Positions 1 through 12,724 of a stretch of DNA of 64,000 bases are shown in pieces. Each line of letters starts with the position of its first letter. Positions within the stretch are counted from its first letter, which is position 1. The notes beneath the pieces are model-generated. The model saw only the letters and a program-made list of their open reading frames with translations. It ran no database searches and had not been told where the DNA came from. Source of the DNA: Nelumbo lutea (taxonomy: Eukaryota; Streptophyta; Magnoliopsida; Proteales; Nelumbonaceae); assembly GCA_022828595.1 (NCBI GenBank), contig JAKGHH010000005.1:24255875-24319874 (forward strand), in the 5' to 3' direction. Made by a program: the position numbers and the translations under genes.

Positions 1-202
1 CACCCTCTGAGTCACAAGCCACTTGGGAGCAAACGAGATGATGAGGTACTTAGCCAAAAAATTGATACATCACGAAAAAAGATTGACACGTGACCGGAAA
101 CGGTTACATCAAGCATGAAAATGGGCCTAGCAAGAATTTCAAACCTTGGTATTTGTAAATGAACTTTTCGTACATTAACATGCATGAATATAATATGATT
201 GC

Positions 203-238
<36 letters not shown>

Positions 239-248
239 AATATATATG
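203..248. repeat. (TA)n microsatellite
   Basis: About 46 bp of alternating T and A with one or two interruptions, inside the Tat-type LTR. Confidence 0.9.
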
Positions 249-762
249 TCGACACGAATTTCATGTATTTCGATTAGCACAAAATATGGAGACAAATTAC
301 AAAATTAAATTTGTAATAAAGAAAACAAACAAGGGAATGAACTCTTTTTGATTTCTACTCGATGACTTGAGAAACCTTCGATTGATGGTCAAATTTGGGG
401 AAGATGAGGGTTGTTGGCATGTTTCTCGTACTTCTTAAAGTGTTGATGTAGATTTCCTTGATTTTGGTGCTTTAGGAGATTTGATGTAGATTTCTTCACT
501 TTGGGCTTCGCGCTTAATCGACTATGAAGGATGTTTCTCTAAGAAAGGCCCTTTTGTGGTGGCTTGATCTTCTTTGGAGAGCTTGAATATAAGTGAGTTT
601 TAGAGAATTAAGAAGCTTTTCCCTTCTTTCTTCTCTCTTGATTTTGAAGTTGTTGAAGTTTGTAGGAATTTGTAGTATCTTGCAATCCTCAAGTGTTGAT
701 GTGTGAGAGATTCTTGCAATATGATTTTCCAAAATGGAACCCTCCTTTGTCCTAAGCAAGGC

Positions 763-770
763 TATTTATA
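763..770 (-). promoter_or_regulatory. TATA box in the Tat-type LTR
   Basis: TATAAATA on the minus strand, about 300 bp inside the LTR. By LTR convention transcription would start roughly 30 bp downstream, near 735. Confidence 0.5.
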
Positions 771-2339
771 ACTAAGGATTTGGACTGCCACCTCAGCCCA
801 CTTAGCTAACCAATCCCATGTGAGTGGGGTGTTGGGTTAGCATTAACTCCTATACATGCACCATTATGTAGGAGTTAGTGGTTTTGCCAATGGAACCACC
901 CTATTACAATAGGAGATGGGCCAGATTGGACTTAATACACTTGGATCCTTAGGCCACCAAGTCATATTTATGTAGACTTGGGCCTTGGACCAATTGAGGC
1001 TCATATTAATTTAGAGGCCTCCATGTAAATTAAGCGCATTTATTTGGTTTTGAATATTCACATGTCTACAAATGCCCCCTCGAAACGAGGTAACGGAGCT
1101 CCATACGGTGCTGATGTTGATTTCCATATTGGATGATTGTTCGGCTTGGCCATTTAAGATGATTTTCATATAACTCAGAAGTCTCTTGCAACCTTGTATT
1201 GGGACTTGCAACCTTGCATTGGTACGATGTCGATGTTGATTTCCGTTGTTAGATGGTTACTTGACTAATGCTTGTGGAGCTCTTGTTCAGCTTGTGGGCC
1301 TTGAGGAGAGGAGATGTCATGACATGTGGTTGACCTCGGTTAACAAAAGCCCGAAAGAATTTGCAAGTCTCATAGCCAATGTTCCTTCTACAAACAAAAG
1401 TTGGTCTATGTGATGTTGGATTTCAGTAGAGTCCTTTTTCTTCTCTATTTCTCTTACTCAATCACCTGCCGAGTCGGCAATCCGTTAGTCGGGATTTGCT
1501 ACTATCTTGTCGTCGGACTCTCATAGGGGTTGTTATTGGAGGAGTTCCATAGTTTGTTAACTCCTAATAGAACACGTACACCCCAATCTTTTATAAACAC
1601 ATCTCCACCACCTAGCCGAGATGGAAATGAAACAACTCTCGTTCACTTGGCATTGAACATATCATTCAGATATTTGTTTGATGATACATGCAATCTTGTT
1701 AGTACTCTTGAGAAAAATACCACTGCTTCGATGGCTAGACTTCTGGCACAAACATTTGCAGGGATGCGATGCCCACTCTCTGTCTTGGGTGCCACAAGCA
1801 TTCCTAGTGTATTCTAACAGCCACTCTTCTTTCCCTTAATGGTCAAGATAAATTCCTGGCTTTGATTTGATTCATCCTCCTTGCGGTAGTGGGATGTTAG
1901 TCCCAAATAGTGCCGCAACTGTTCAGGTATTATAGCAAGACCAAGTGACTGACCCATGGAGCTCACCATTTCTTGCATCTTTCGCCTCCTCTTTAAGAAA
2001 TTTCTCCACTAGGAATAACGATACTGAGCGGGTTTGACCTTTAATCTATTGTTTCTTACAACCTAAAGCAACTAGGTTTTCATGAACATTCTAACTTTAG
2101 CGACAATTCAATCCTCTTTGGCCATTATTATTATCCTTTTTCTAATAGAAACCACAACACATGCTTGCAAGCTGAATGCTTTTAGCACAAGGATGGATCC
2201 TTTCTACTTCTCTTTTTTATTTTTATTTACTTGGCATATCAGCTCAATATGTCACTTTGTCCTTTTGCCGAGAAGAAATCTCATGGTTGGACTCTTGTTT
2301 ATGCAGGACTACAGATTTGGTATGTCAACTCAGTTGGCA

Positions 2340-3110
2340 CACTTGTATGACTTCATCAGCAATAGGCCCTCACAGACCTTTAATGGTCTAGGGCCCCTAG
2401 GTCTGGAGCTTTGTAGATTTTCGAGTCTGAGTTTCTTGGATTTAGGGATTATCTTGCACAGAGCTTCTTCACTAGAGAGTCACACCATGTGGAGCTTCAT
2501 CAGCAGCATGCCCTCGTAGAACTTCAAAGGTCAGGGGTCCCTAGGTCTAGAGCTTCCTAGGCTTTCAGGTCTGAGGTCTCTTGGATTTAGGGATTAGCTT
2601 GCATAGAGCTTCTTCACCAGAGAGTCACAGCATGCGGAGATTCAGCAACAGCAGTCCCTCGCAGACCTTCAATGGTCTGGGATCCCTAAGTCCAGAGCTT
2701 TGTAGACTTTCAGGTTCAAGGCTTCTTGGATTTAGGGATTAGCTTGCATAGAGTTTCTTCACTAAAGAGTCACAGCATGCGAAGCTTCATCAGTAGTAGG
2801 CCCTTGTAGACCTTCAATGGTCAAGGGTCCCTAGGCCCATAACTTTGTAAACTTTCATGTCTGAGGTCTCTTGGGTTTAGGGATTAGTCTGTGGAGAACC
2901 TCTTCACCAGAAAACATGATGCACAGAGCTTCCTTCTTCACTAGAGATCCCAACATGCAGAGTTTCATCAGCAGCATGCCCTCACAGACCTTCAATGGTT
3001 TGGGATCCCCTAGGTCTAGAGCTTCATAGACCTTCGAGTCTAAGGTCTCTTGGATCTAGGGATTAGCTTTCAAAGAGCTTCTTTCCTAGAGGACTTGAAG
3101 CACGAAGCTT
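2340..3110. repeat. Tandem array of about 144-bp units in the Tat 3' part
   Basis: Five diverged units share AGACCTTCAATGGTC, CCCTAGGTCT, CTTGGATTTAGGGATTA and CATCAGCAGCATGCCC. Starts of the AGACCTTCAATGG word fall near 2375, 2519, 2663, 2808 and 2986, so the spacing is 144, 144, 145 and 178. I see no coding function; short open frames here are a by-product of the repeat. Confidence 0.85.
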
Positions 3111-4245
3111 TTTTCTCTTCAAGGTAAGGTACTTTTATTTATTTTTATTGTACTCTTTTGCTTATACAAGTGATATCTTCTTCTAGATCATTTGGTCATG
3201 AAGCTTCGTCACCATCTTCGATACATCCTCCAACAAAGAACTTTCCTCAAGAAGGAAGGTTGCAAATCTTGAATACCCAACTTCGAATGGGTGATCTCTC
3301 TACTTTCCTTGTAGAACTCTTAACACACTTATGCTTGTAACTGATGAACTTTTGATAAGTTCTTGTTGTCAACATAGAGCTGAATAGGAAGAGCCCTTTG
3401 AATCTCTCCAACCAAGAGGAGTTATCATAGATCATGCAGTGCTTGAGTCCTCTATTTCCTTAGAGAGTCTTCTAGTCTTCTGGAAGTCATATAGAATGAG
3501 CACTCATTTATGAAAGGAATAAGATTGCCCTTGACTTCTGTAAAGGAGCTTGTTGCAAAGATCTCTACACACATGAGTGGGTGTCTATGACAAAACTAGC
3601 CATGGTGACAGGGGTTCTTGAAGAGATTTACCATCTTGATGTGTTGTTGTTTGCCCATGGGGTTAGCTCTTTATCATCATGTGGTGAAGAGTACTTGCAT
3701 GTAGAGATAGAGCTAAACATGCTCCAAGAAATGGAAGGAGGCGAGAATTGTCAGATCTAATTATTGAAGTGATACACATCAATTGACCAATTCATTTCCC
3801 ATCAAGCAAAGGATTCAAATCAAAGTTGACATGACTTTCGCTGACAACAGGCAACCCCACATTAGTGTAATGTCGTGCACTTAAGGAGGGGAGGCAAGGA
3901 ATAGATGAGCAACACTTTTCCTTAACCTCCAAAGACAATACTCTGGCAAGAAACAGTAGGAAGATAGTGAAGCACTTGTATCGGAAAAGTTCAGCATGGT
4001 GAATTGAAACAATTGAATGCATCCAACAAGCAAGAGATGCAAGTCAATGTTAAGTGAAAATACAACTTGTAGAAGCATCCATTGCTCTTTGTAAAAGTAT
4101 ATTTAGATATGTAAAACTCCAAGAAGTGGTCATTCTCTTGTAAATGAAACAACTTCTACATTGTAGTTACATGATGTTGGAAATAGACTTGATATTTCCT
4201 TCTTTCTCTTCTAAGAGAGAAATTCTAATATTTGACATTTGTTTT

Positions 4246-4583
4246 GCCATTCACAGTTTAGGCTCATATTGGCTAGGAGCATTACAATGCAAAAGACTTA
4301 TTTTTTTATTTTTACCATTCACGGTTTAGGTTCATGTAGGCCAAGAGTGTTACAATGCAAAAAAACCTTTTTTTTTGTATTATTTTTTCCATTAATAGTT
4401 TAGACTCATGCCGGTCAGGAGCATTACAATGCAAAAGACCATTTTTTTTGTTTTTGTCATTCATAATTTAGGCTCATGTGGGCCAGGAGCATTATAATGC
4501 AAAAGACTCATTTTGTTTTATTATTTTGCCATTCATAGTTTAGGCTCATGCGAGCCGGGAGCGTTACAATGCAAAAGACCAGG
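4246..4583. repeat. Tandem array of 68-74-bp units at the end of pol
   Basis: Five units, each with CCATTCA..GTTTAGGCTCATG, then GGCCAGGAGC and ATTACAATGCAAAAGAC. They differ mainly in T-run length. Unit starts fall near 4247, 4315, 4389, 4457 and 4529. The integrase reading frame on the minus strand ends inside the last unit (stop near 4564). Confidence 0.85.
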
Positions 4584-7500
4584 AGTTGTACCTCTTAAGG
4601 TACTTTCCATTAATGGACCCAAAACGTAGACCCTCTAGTGTGACAAGGAGACAAGCACCATTAGTGTAGACTTCTTCCATCATGTGAGGTCCATCCCATT
4701 TAGGGTCAAATTTCCTCCATGAACAATGTGAGAAAACAATAAGTCGTCGAACAACATGGACAATATCTCCTTTATGAAAGGAGCAAAGATGAACCTTCTT
4801 GTTGAATGTACAAGCCAAATGAGATTGGTAGCACTCTATTCTTTGTTGAGATTTTAACCTCTTCTCGTCTAGTGCTTCGAACTCAGCTAGTTGTAGCTTT
4901 GCATTCTCATTTTCTATTATCCCCTCTTGGATAGCCATCCTTAGGGAGTTCATTTGTCTTTCTAGGGGGAGTGCAGTTTCTACACCATATACTAAAGCAA
5001 AAGGAGTTGCATTTGTAGTGGTGTGGTAAGATGCTCGATATGCCCATAAGGCCTCATCTAAGTGTTCGTGCCAATCTCTCTTGGACTTGGACGCAATCTT
5101 CTCAAGTAATTTACAAAGAGTTTTGTTAAAACCCTCTACAAGTCCATTGGCCGCTGCATTGTACATGGTTGAAAACCTCTGCTTAATGCCAAACTTGTCA
5201 CAAAACTGTCACCAATGCTGCTGAGAATGGTTTCCCATTATCTGTGATTATGTAACATGGAATACCGTAGCGGTAGACAATGCGAGTCCAGAAGAAGTTG
5301 ACAACATCTTCTTTCTTTACTTCTCATAGTGGAACCGCTTCAACCCATTTGGAAAGTAGTCCATTACTGTTAGGATGAAGAGGTGTTGGCGGGAAGACTT
5401 AGGCAAAAGACTAACCACATCAAGTCCCCATGCATCAAATGGCCACGATGCGACTGTAGGATGTAGAGGTTCTGCTGGTTTGGGAATAAAATCCACATAG
5501 AATTGATATACCTAACATCTTTTGGCATATTCAACTGGGTCTTGTACCTTTGTTGGCTAATAGAAGCCTATTTGCTTAAGGAGATCATGGATCTTAGGTC
5601 CTAATTGATGAGCACCACAAACTCCAGAGTGTGCTTGGTCGAGTGCGCTTTGGATTTCATCTCCGTGGATACACTTCATGTAAACATCATTGAAGGAGCG
5701 TCTGTAAAGGCTGTCATTATAGTATAGAAAATGGGGTGCTCAATGCCGTATCTCAGCTTTATGCTTGCGATCTTCGGGCAACTTCTCATGCTGCAAGTAG
5801 TTAATGAAGGGTCGCCTCCAGTCCTCAACCTCCATAGTAAATACAAAAACCACATTACTTTCCTACTTTATCTCTTCATGAGGTGGCTTAAGGGGGAAAA
5901 CACATTTTGCACAAATAGGTATTGTTGTTGCTTCATCACCTATGAGTGCTAAGATTGTCGCTAGATTGGTAGGGGCATCTGCTTGCTTGTTTTCGCTTCT
6001 GGGTACATGTTCAATGGTAGCATGCTCAAACTCCTTCAGTAATTGGATTGCATAATGGTGATAGGGAACTAGGTCGTCCTTGCGCACCTTATATTCTATC
6101 TTCAATTGGTTGATTACCAACTTTGAATCCCCATATACTGTGAGGTGGTGGATTTCCAAATCAAGAGCCATTTCTAAGTCAATGATTAAAGCTTGGTACT
6201 CTGTCATGTTGTTAGAGCAAAGCTCATTTAAGACAAATGAGTATGTGAGGATTTTTCTTTGTGGTGAGACAAATACAACACCGGCACCCACACCATCTTT
6301 GCGTGTTGCTCCATCGAAAAACGTTATCCATGTTGGTAAGATGTCTATGTAGAAAATCTTCTGATCAAGAAGGTCTTTAGAGAGTTCTCAATCTGCTGGA
6401 ATAGGGTGATCTGCAAGAAAGTCTGCTAGTGCTTGTCCTTTCATGACCTTCTATGGGATGTAGATGATATCAAATTCTGACAAGAGGAGAGCCCATTTAG
6501 CCAGTCTCCCTGAAAGTACAGGTCATGTCATGAGGTACTTGAGGGGGTCTGCCCTTAAGGTAATAGTATGTGCCAACATGTAATGTCGTAACTTCTTCAT
6601 GGCACAAATGAGAGCAAGACAAGTCTTCTCTATGAGTGAATAGTTCAACTCGGCTCATATTAGTGTTCAGTTGAGGTAGTAGAATGCATTCCCTTTCCCT
6701 TCCTCATTAACTTGTGCCAACAAGGCTCCTAATGACTACTCTTGTGCTGCAATGTATAGGATGAGCGGCTTCTCAAGAATTGGTGTGACAAGTACTGGGG
6801 GTTTGAGGAGGTATTGCTTTATGATTTCTAAGGCATTTTTGTAGGCCTCATCCCACTCAAACGGGACATCCTTTTTCGTTATCTTGTTGAATGGTTGACA
6901 ACGTCCTGCCAGGTTAGAGATAAACCGTCAAGTGTAAGCCAATCATCCTTAAAGACTATTTAATTCTTGTAGGTTCTTCATCTCTGGCATCTTTTGGATG
7001 ATGTCAATCTTTGACTTATCAATTTCAATCCCTCGATGGCAAACAATGAACCCGAGGAACTTGCTTGAAGTGACTCCAAATGCACACTTGAGAGGGTTCA
7101 TCTTCAGTTGATATCTCCTTAACCTATTAAAGATGCTATGCAAATTATCAAGATGGTCTTCTCTCTTCTTAGACTTGATAGCCAAGTCATCAACGTAACA
7201 CTCAACCTTCTTGTGAAGAATGTCATCGAAGATCCGTTGCATCATGTGCTAGTACGTAGCACCGGAATTCTTAGGCCCAAAAGGCATCACTTTGTAATAG
7301 TAGATCCCCTTTGGTGTTTAGAAGGCCATGAGTTCTTCATCCTCAGGCACCATACGAATTTGATTGTATTCAGATGAACCATCCATGAAGGATAATGCCT
7401 CATGGCCTGTAGTTGCATTTACCATGAGTTTAGTGACAAGGAAAGGAAAGTCGTCTTTTAGGCAGGCTTGATTTAGGTATTGGAAGTCAACATAGACCCA

Positions 7501-7950
7501 ATTTGGCCATTCTTCTTCCTCATAGGGACAGTGTTTGCAACCTAAGTTGGATACTTCACCTCTCGAATGAAACCAACTTCAATTAGCTTATTGATTTCTA
7601 CTTCAATTTGTGGAATCAACTCAGGCCGGAATTGACATTGTGCTTGCTTGATCGGTCGTACCCCGTGCCTAATAGAGAGGTAGTGGATAGCAACCTTTAA
7701 CCCAAGCATTTCCTTATATCTCCAAGCAAAGGCATCATTGTGCTCTTGAAGTAGTTTGAAGTATTTGACTTCTTCTTCTAGGCTAAGGAGTGCATTGATG
7801 TAGATTGGTCTAGGTTCCTCTTCAGTGCCAAGGTTCACCTCCTTTAAATCGTCCACTATTGCTTGGCTTCCTTCTCCAAAGGTAGGTGGGGCAGCTTCAA
7901 GTTCTTCATTTGAAGAAGTGTTTGATAGTTCTTCATCCTCCTCCTTGAAG
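4564..7950 (-). pseudogene. Tat-type pol remnant: RT, RNase H, integrase
   Basis: Pieces on the minus strand: 7856-7542 has the pre-RT region with RYKEMLGLKVAIHYLSI and FRPELIPQIEVEINKLI; 7245-6949 has the RT catalytic YVDDLAIKS and FLGFIVCHRGIEID; 6291-5863 is an RNase H with NMTEYQALI and YGDSKLVINQL; 5166-4564 is the integrase C-terminal part with AAANGLVEGFNKTL, HEHLDEALWAYR and YLKRYNSWSFAL. YVDD and the RNase H YGDS are preserved, but stops and frame changes separate the pieces. Protease and gag were not found. Confidence 0.85.
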
Positions 7951-8193
7951 GTAATGTGATTAACTAAGACAATGTCTTCATCCTCAGTTATCTCTTTACT
8001 TTGTTATTCCATGCTTTGTCTTGGTTGAAGGTTGAACTTTGATTGAGAAAATGATTAAGACGAGATAACTGTCAAGGTCTTATTAGAGGAAACTTCCAAG
8101 TTTGCCACCCTCTTCATATGAAAAGGAACAACAATTCGAGGCTCTAACTTCTCCTTTGCAGCAATGGCGCACTATAGGATTTGACTTTGTTGT

Positions 8194-9792
8194 TGATGAA
8201 CCTACAATTTATCTATATTTTATGAGGTTTTTGCATGAAATTTTATGATGGTTTAATTAAATTTTGCCCTATTTTAACTTGATTGCAAGAAAGATTTCAG
8301 GGGGAGCCAAATCAACAAAAAGAAGGCAAAAGCAAGAAAAGAAAACCCAAAATTTATCAAGTTCAGCACGGCCCAGCCATGAGAGCAAGAGAATTTCATT
8401 CGGCCCAAGAAGAGCAAGTGAAATTCTTTGGAAAATCCAAGGGAAGAAGCCTAGCAAGAAGGAAATTTCGGCCCAGCCCATTTTTAGCCCAAATAACAGC
8501 CTAGAGTGTAGCCCACATGAGCTCAAAAGCAAGCTAAGTTGTAGCCCAAATAGCAGCCCAAAGGGAGCTAGGGGCGGCAACTTCTAGGAGTTTCTTGAAG
8601 AGAAGGAGGGAGCACTCTAGAAGGTTCATGAGGGGTGTAATACACCCCATTCTAGAGGCTTCAAGAAGGGGCAAGAGCCCCCTTGAAAAACTATATAAGG
8701 AGGCCTCTAGGAGGGGAGAAAGTTGTTCAATTGCTTGAGAGGAAGGCTCTCCCACTCTTAGAGGTTCGGCCACCTTGAGAGAAGAGAAGAGAAGAAGGCT
8801 AGGCGCAAGGAAGAAGAAGAAGAAGGGTTGAAGGAAGTTCAAGACAAGCAAGCTAGAAGAAGAAGGTGAGTTCGAATTGAGGGTTTGTGATTCAAAGATC
8901 TTTTGTAATAAATCATTTGTAATTTCATTCTCTTTTGATTTGAATTTAGTTTCTTTGTATATTTTCTTTCTTCTTTCTCCTTGTTTCCATTCTTCCTTGA
9001 TGTATTTCAGTTTGTAAAATTTCAGTTCAGCCATCTAATTCTTTTTTATTCATTCAAATGGTCATGTATTGTACTTGAAGTTTCTTGAATAAGGGTGTGA
9101 TTGTAGATCAATTCGGCCAACTAACCTTCAAAACTCAGATCTGAATTCTCAGATCTGAGATTGCAAGATCTGAATTGCTTGAAAGAGAATTCAGATCTGC
9201 AAATTTCAGATTGGGCGAATTAATCTACAGCTTGGAATTCCTAGAGTGCTTGAGAGAGACTCTAAGAATTCAGATCTACTATTCAAGAACTGAATTGAGT
9301 GCAAGGTTAGAGATAACTTGCACAATTCAGTTGGTGATCAATTCAGATTTGAATTGATGCCTTAGAAGTGTTTGAAGAAATGCATGCATGGGGATTAGAT
9401 TCTTGCTAGAGATAGAAGAACCGTTACTCATGCATAGGATGAACATGCGCTTGAGAGAGGCTGTTCATGACCTTGGGGTTTCACCAAACCAAGGCTCAAT
9501 CATGATTCATTCAAATGATCCAAATTGATAGATTCCTGAATTCTGAGATTGACATTTACTGCTTACTCTTCTAACCTGAATTGAAGGCAATTGGACCAAT
9601 GATTTAGATAGATTTTAATTTAGGATTTCTTAGCTTTCATTAGAGTTTTGATTTATTTGTTGATCAGATAAGAAGTGCTCAATTTAGTATTGGTAATTGT
9701 TTCCTAAATCCTCGTGGGAACGATACTTCACTCACTACTTTATTACTTGAACGGCTAGTGCACTTTCTAGTGTCACAATGAGCAACACATCA
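8194..9792 (+). repeat. 5' LTR of the LARD-like element
   Basis: 1599 bp running from TGATGAACC to ACACATCA, giving 5-bp inverted ends TGATG/CATCA. It ends 6 bp before the primer site. It has a TATA box near 8692 and, in the last 650 bp, repeated AGATCTGAA words. Purine-rich open frames at 8264-8587 on both strands are not genes. Confidence 0.75.
8692..8699 (+). promoter_or_regulatory. TATA box in the LARD-like LTR
   Basis: TATATAAG within ACTATATAAGGAGG, about 500 bp inside the LTR. The expected start of transcription is near 8725. Confidence 0.6.
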
Positions 9793-9798
9793 AGTTTT

Positions 9799-9816
9799 TG
9801 GCGCCGTTGCCGGGGA
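9799..9816 (+). promoter_or_regulatory. Primer-binding site complementary to tRNA-Asp
   Basis: TGGCGCCGTTGCCGGGGA is the exact reverse complement of the 3' end of plant tRNA-Asp (ending CCCCGGCAACGGCGCCA). It lies 6 bp after the LTR end, as in Athila/Tat-type gypsy elements. Confidence 0.9.
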
Positions 9817-9865
9817 CTTAGAGAAGCAATATTAGGAAACATTGAGCATTCTTAATCTGGTATCA

Positions 9866-12313
9866 TTCAGCATTGCATTCATAGTTGGTTTAATTTGCTT
9901 AACTTTACATTTTAGCTTTGGACTGCAACTGCTATTGTAGTTATGTTTCTTCTTTCTTAAGTAGATTACTTTCTTTTTCTGGTTTCAGTTTCATTTTAAT
10001 TAAGGCATATTTGATTTCTATTCAATCTTGTTGTTGTTCCCTTCAAAAAGAAAAAAAAAAGAAAAAAATTCACATAAACATGAGTGTTGCAGATCTGAGT
10101 TGCATTCGGCACTCAGATCAGCAGATTTCAGATCTGCAGCACTCAGCCGAAAAGAGTTGCTTGTGTTTCAGACTTTATTTTTTTTTCTTTCTTTCATTAC
10201 AAAAAGAAAAAAACAAATAAAAAAAAAGGGGAGATCTTTTGAACAAACCAGAGGAGAAATTGAGAATTCGGATCAGAACTCAGATCTGAGTTCAGATCTG
10301 AATTTTGCTATTGCAAATCTGCAACAGTTCAGATCTGAGTTCCTCTGAACTCAGACCTGAACTGATGAAATTTTGAGGGGAATTGGGTGTCATCACCACC
10401 CCAATTCACCCTAGGGCACTTCTGCTATTCCCCAAAAACAATTTGGTAGCAATAACTGAAGGTAAGGCAATTGAGAATTCAGATCCAAACTCAAACTTGA
10501 GTTCAGATCTGAATTTTGCTGTTATAGATCTACTCAGTTCAGATCTGAATTCCTCTGAACTCAGATCTGAAATGATGCAAGTTTGAGGTGAATTGGGTGC
10601 CATCACTACCCCAATCCACCCTATGATACATCCAACCTGCCTCAAGGGTGAATGGATAGCAAAGAATGAGAGAAATTCAAATCTGAAATGCAGTTGATAT
10701 GATGTGAGGACTGAACTGATATAGAGCATACTATGAATTCTGGGTGGACTGAATTCTTGGCTTTACCCACTTGTACCCAATCTAAATTTGCTGAGGATGT
10801 GTGTTTGGATTGAATAATTGTGATGCCTCACATATTCAATAAAAGCAGCAGTGCATTCCACTAGCATTCAGAGCTGTAGCAGGGCTGCTACAGTACAGCA
10901 ATTAGCATGAAACTCCACTGCTGATCTAGTTAACTCTCTTTCCCATTGATGATCTACTTCATATTTGATTGCTGATTTAGTGTAGCTGGTAGATGTAGTT
11001 CTTCAGATGTAGTTCTTCAGCATTGCATTCATAGTTGGTTTAATTTGCTTAATCTTTCATTTTTGCTTTGAATGCAACTGTTGTATTACTGTAGTTATGC
11101 TTCTTTTCTCTTTAGTAGATTACTTTATTTTCCTTGTTTCAGTTTAATTTTAATAAAAGGAGACCTGTTTTGCTTTCTATCTTGAAGTTATTACCCTCTA
11201 AAAGAAAAAAAATCACAAAATCATGAGTGTTGCAGATCTAAGTTGCATTCGGCACTCAGATCTGCTATAGCAGAACTGCAGCACTCAACCGAAAAAAAAA
11301 AAAAAAGAAATTTAAAATGAGTTCAGATCTGAATTGCATTCATCAATCAGACCTGCACTCATCCAAAAAGATTTTGGTTGCATTTTTGTATTTTGTTTTA
11401 GATTTATAAAAAAAAAAAAAATAGATAAAGAAAATAAAAAGAAAACAATGAAAAAATAGCATGTGAGTTTTCAAATCTGAAACTCAGATTTGAAGTTCAG
11501 ATCTGAGTTCAGCCGGTTGCAGGACTGCATTCTGCTAGGTTCAGATTTGAGTTCATCTGAACTCAGACCTGAACCCACTCTATTTTGATGTGAATTCGGG
11601 TAGTGACAGCACCCAATTCACAATTTAATGCATCAGACTTGCCTCATTGATGAAAATTTAAGCCATGAATGGTAAAATCGGATCTGAAGTGCATGAGAAT
11701 TTGATGCAGTATAAGTACATGATCTGAAATTTTTGTGAACTTGATGTTTTGTTATCTTTTAAATCACTTGCACCCGATCTGAATTGGCTGTGGATTGATG
11801 TTTGGATTGGATTAGGACTGATGTTTGTGAGGCTTGAAAAGTCCAAAAAGAGCTTCATATTTTTGATGTAATGGTATTCAGATCTAAATCAAGGCTGCTT
11901 TCATTATAAAATTGCAGATCTGATTTCAGGTCTCTGCAATCAATTGAGGCATACAAGACATATAAGTTGGGACTTGAAATAAGAAGTCTTAAACTCTTGA
12001 GTTCAGACTTATTTCAAACCTATTTGCATCATAATTCAGACTTATTGATGTTAGGTTTTTTTTGTAAGACTGTTCTCAAAAGCTAAGACTTCAGGTCTGA
12101 TTCTATTAAGAGCCTGAAGAGCAGCCTAAAGATACTAAATTCAGCAATTGATTTTAGATCTGATTATAGTAGATGTTAGATATGTTTACTTCTATTTAGT
12201 CTAGAATAGTGTGTAATAATATCTATTGCTAATTTAGCTAGCTTTCTTTTTCATTAATGATCTACTTCACACTTGAATGCTGGTTTTCAGTAATGGAGCT
12301 CTGTTTTTCTTGT

Positions 12314-12330
<17 letters not shown>
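9866..12330 (+). repeat. Large internal tandem duplication of about 1.15 kb
   Basis: The order of landmarks from 9866 (TTCAGCATTGCATTCATAG) through ATGAGTGTTGCAGATCT (10080) and the CTGAACTCAGACCTGAAC block repeats from 11016 and 11223, with offsets of 1150 and 1143 bp. Inside copy 1 a further 211-bp duplication puts GAATTTTGCT at about 10300 and 10511. Copies are clearly diverged and carry different A-runs. Confidence 0.75.
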
Positions 12331-12354
<24 letters not shown>

Positions 12355-12371
12355 AGAGAGAGAGAGAGAGA
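12318..12371. repeat. Poly(A) followed by (GA)n microsatellite
   Basis: About 33 A residues run straight into about ten GA repeats, inside the LARD-like element near the end of its second internal repeat. Confidence 0.9.
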
Positions 12372-12682
12372 AAGAGTGAAGCAAATGACTTTGGTTTGTC
12401 TTATTAATTACTTGGCTTTGAAAATTTTTCTTGTATAGCTAGTAGATTAGGATTACTTACATTCTTTTGAATTGTGAATAGTAGTTTTTTTTTTTTCTTT
12501 TGGTTTAAATTATTTTTAGTTAGAACAAAGCTTCTGATCTCTGTTGCAAGTAAATTCTAGCAGAAGAGGCTCCCACCAAAAGAACTCTTGCATATCTGGA
12601 AATTAATCTTTAGGAAATCCTCTTTACCCTTCTCTTTACTTGGTATTTCTCTTGTTGGTTTTATTGTGATCCCCTAACAGTA

Positions 12683-12724
12683 GGAACATTGAGGACAATG
12701 TTCATCTTAAGTGTGGGGGAGTGA
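12683..12724 (+). other. Conserved 3' block of gypsy elements
   Basis: GAGGACAATGTTCATCTTAA followed by GTGTGGGGGAGTGA. From memory, near-identical blocks lie downstream of pol and upstream of the 3' LTR in many plant Athila/Tat elements. The G-rich part may act as a polypurine tract. Confidence 0.55.

Larger units (their letters stand above)
1..1070 (-). repeat. 3' LTR of the Tat-type element (left edge not seen)
   Basis: On the minus strand a G-rich tract (CGAGGGGGCATT, about 1071-1082) is followed at 1070 by TGTAGACATGTG, the expected polypurine tract/LTR junction. A TATA box lies about 300 bp inside. No clear LTR end was found, so it may begin before the window. A (TA)n tract lies at 203-248. 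Confidence 0.65.
1..8193 (-). mobile_element. Tat-type Ty3/gypsy retrotransposon, 5'-truncated
   Basis: The order on the minus strand is RT (about 7950-6400), a further RNase H (6291-5863), integrase (about 5700-4564), a non-coding 3' part of about 3.5 kb with two tandem arrays, a polypurine tract and the 3' LTR. An extra RNase H and a long 3' part are typical of the Tat lineage. Gag and the 5' LTR are missing; the element stops at 8193 where the next LTR begins. Reading frames are broken by stops and frameshifts, so it is inactive. Confidence 0.8.

Noticed and set aside
2082..2519. 145-codon open frame on the plus strand
   Set aside because: It enters the 144-bp tandem array and its text is set by the repeat; the surrounding element is on the minus strand.
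8264..8587. Open frames over 100 codons on both strands
   Set aside because: They lie inside an LTR between its edge and TATA box, overlap on opposite strands and have biased purine-rich composition with no domain.
10028..10729. Several 100-codon open frames
   Set aside because: They are made of repeated AGATCTGAA words in the LARD-like leader, on both strands, with no homology I can see.
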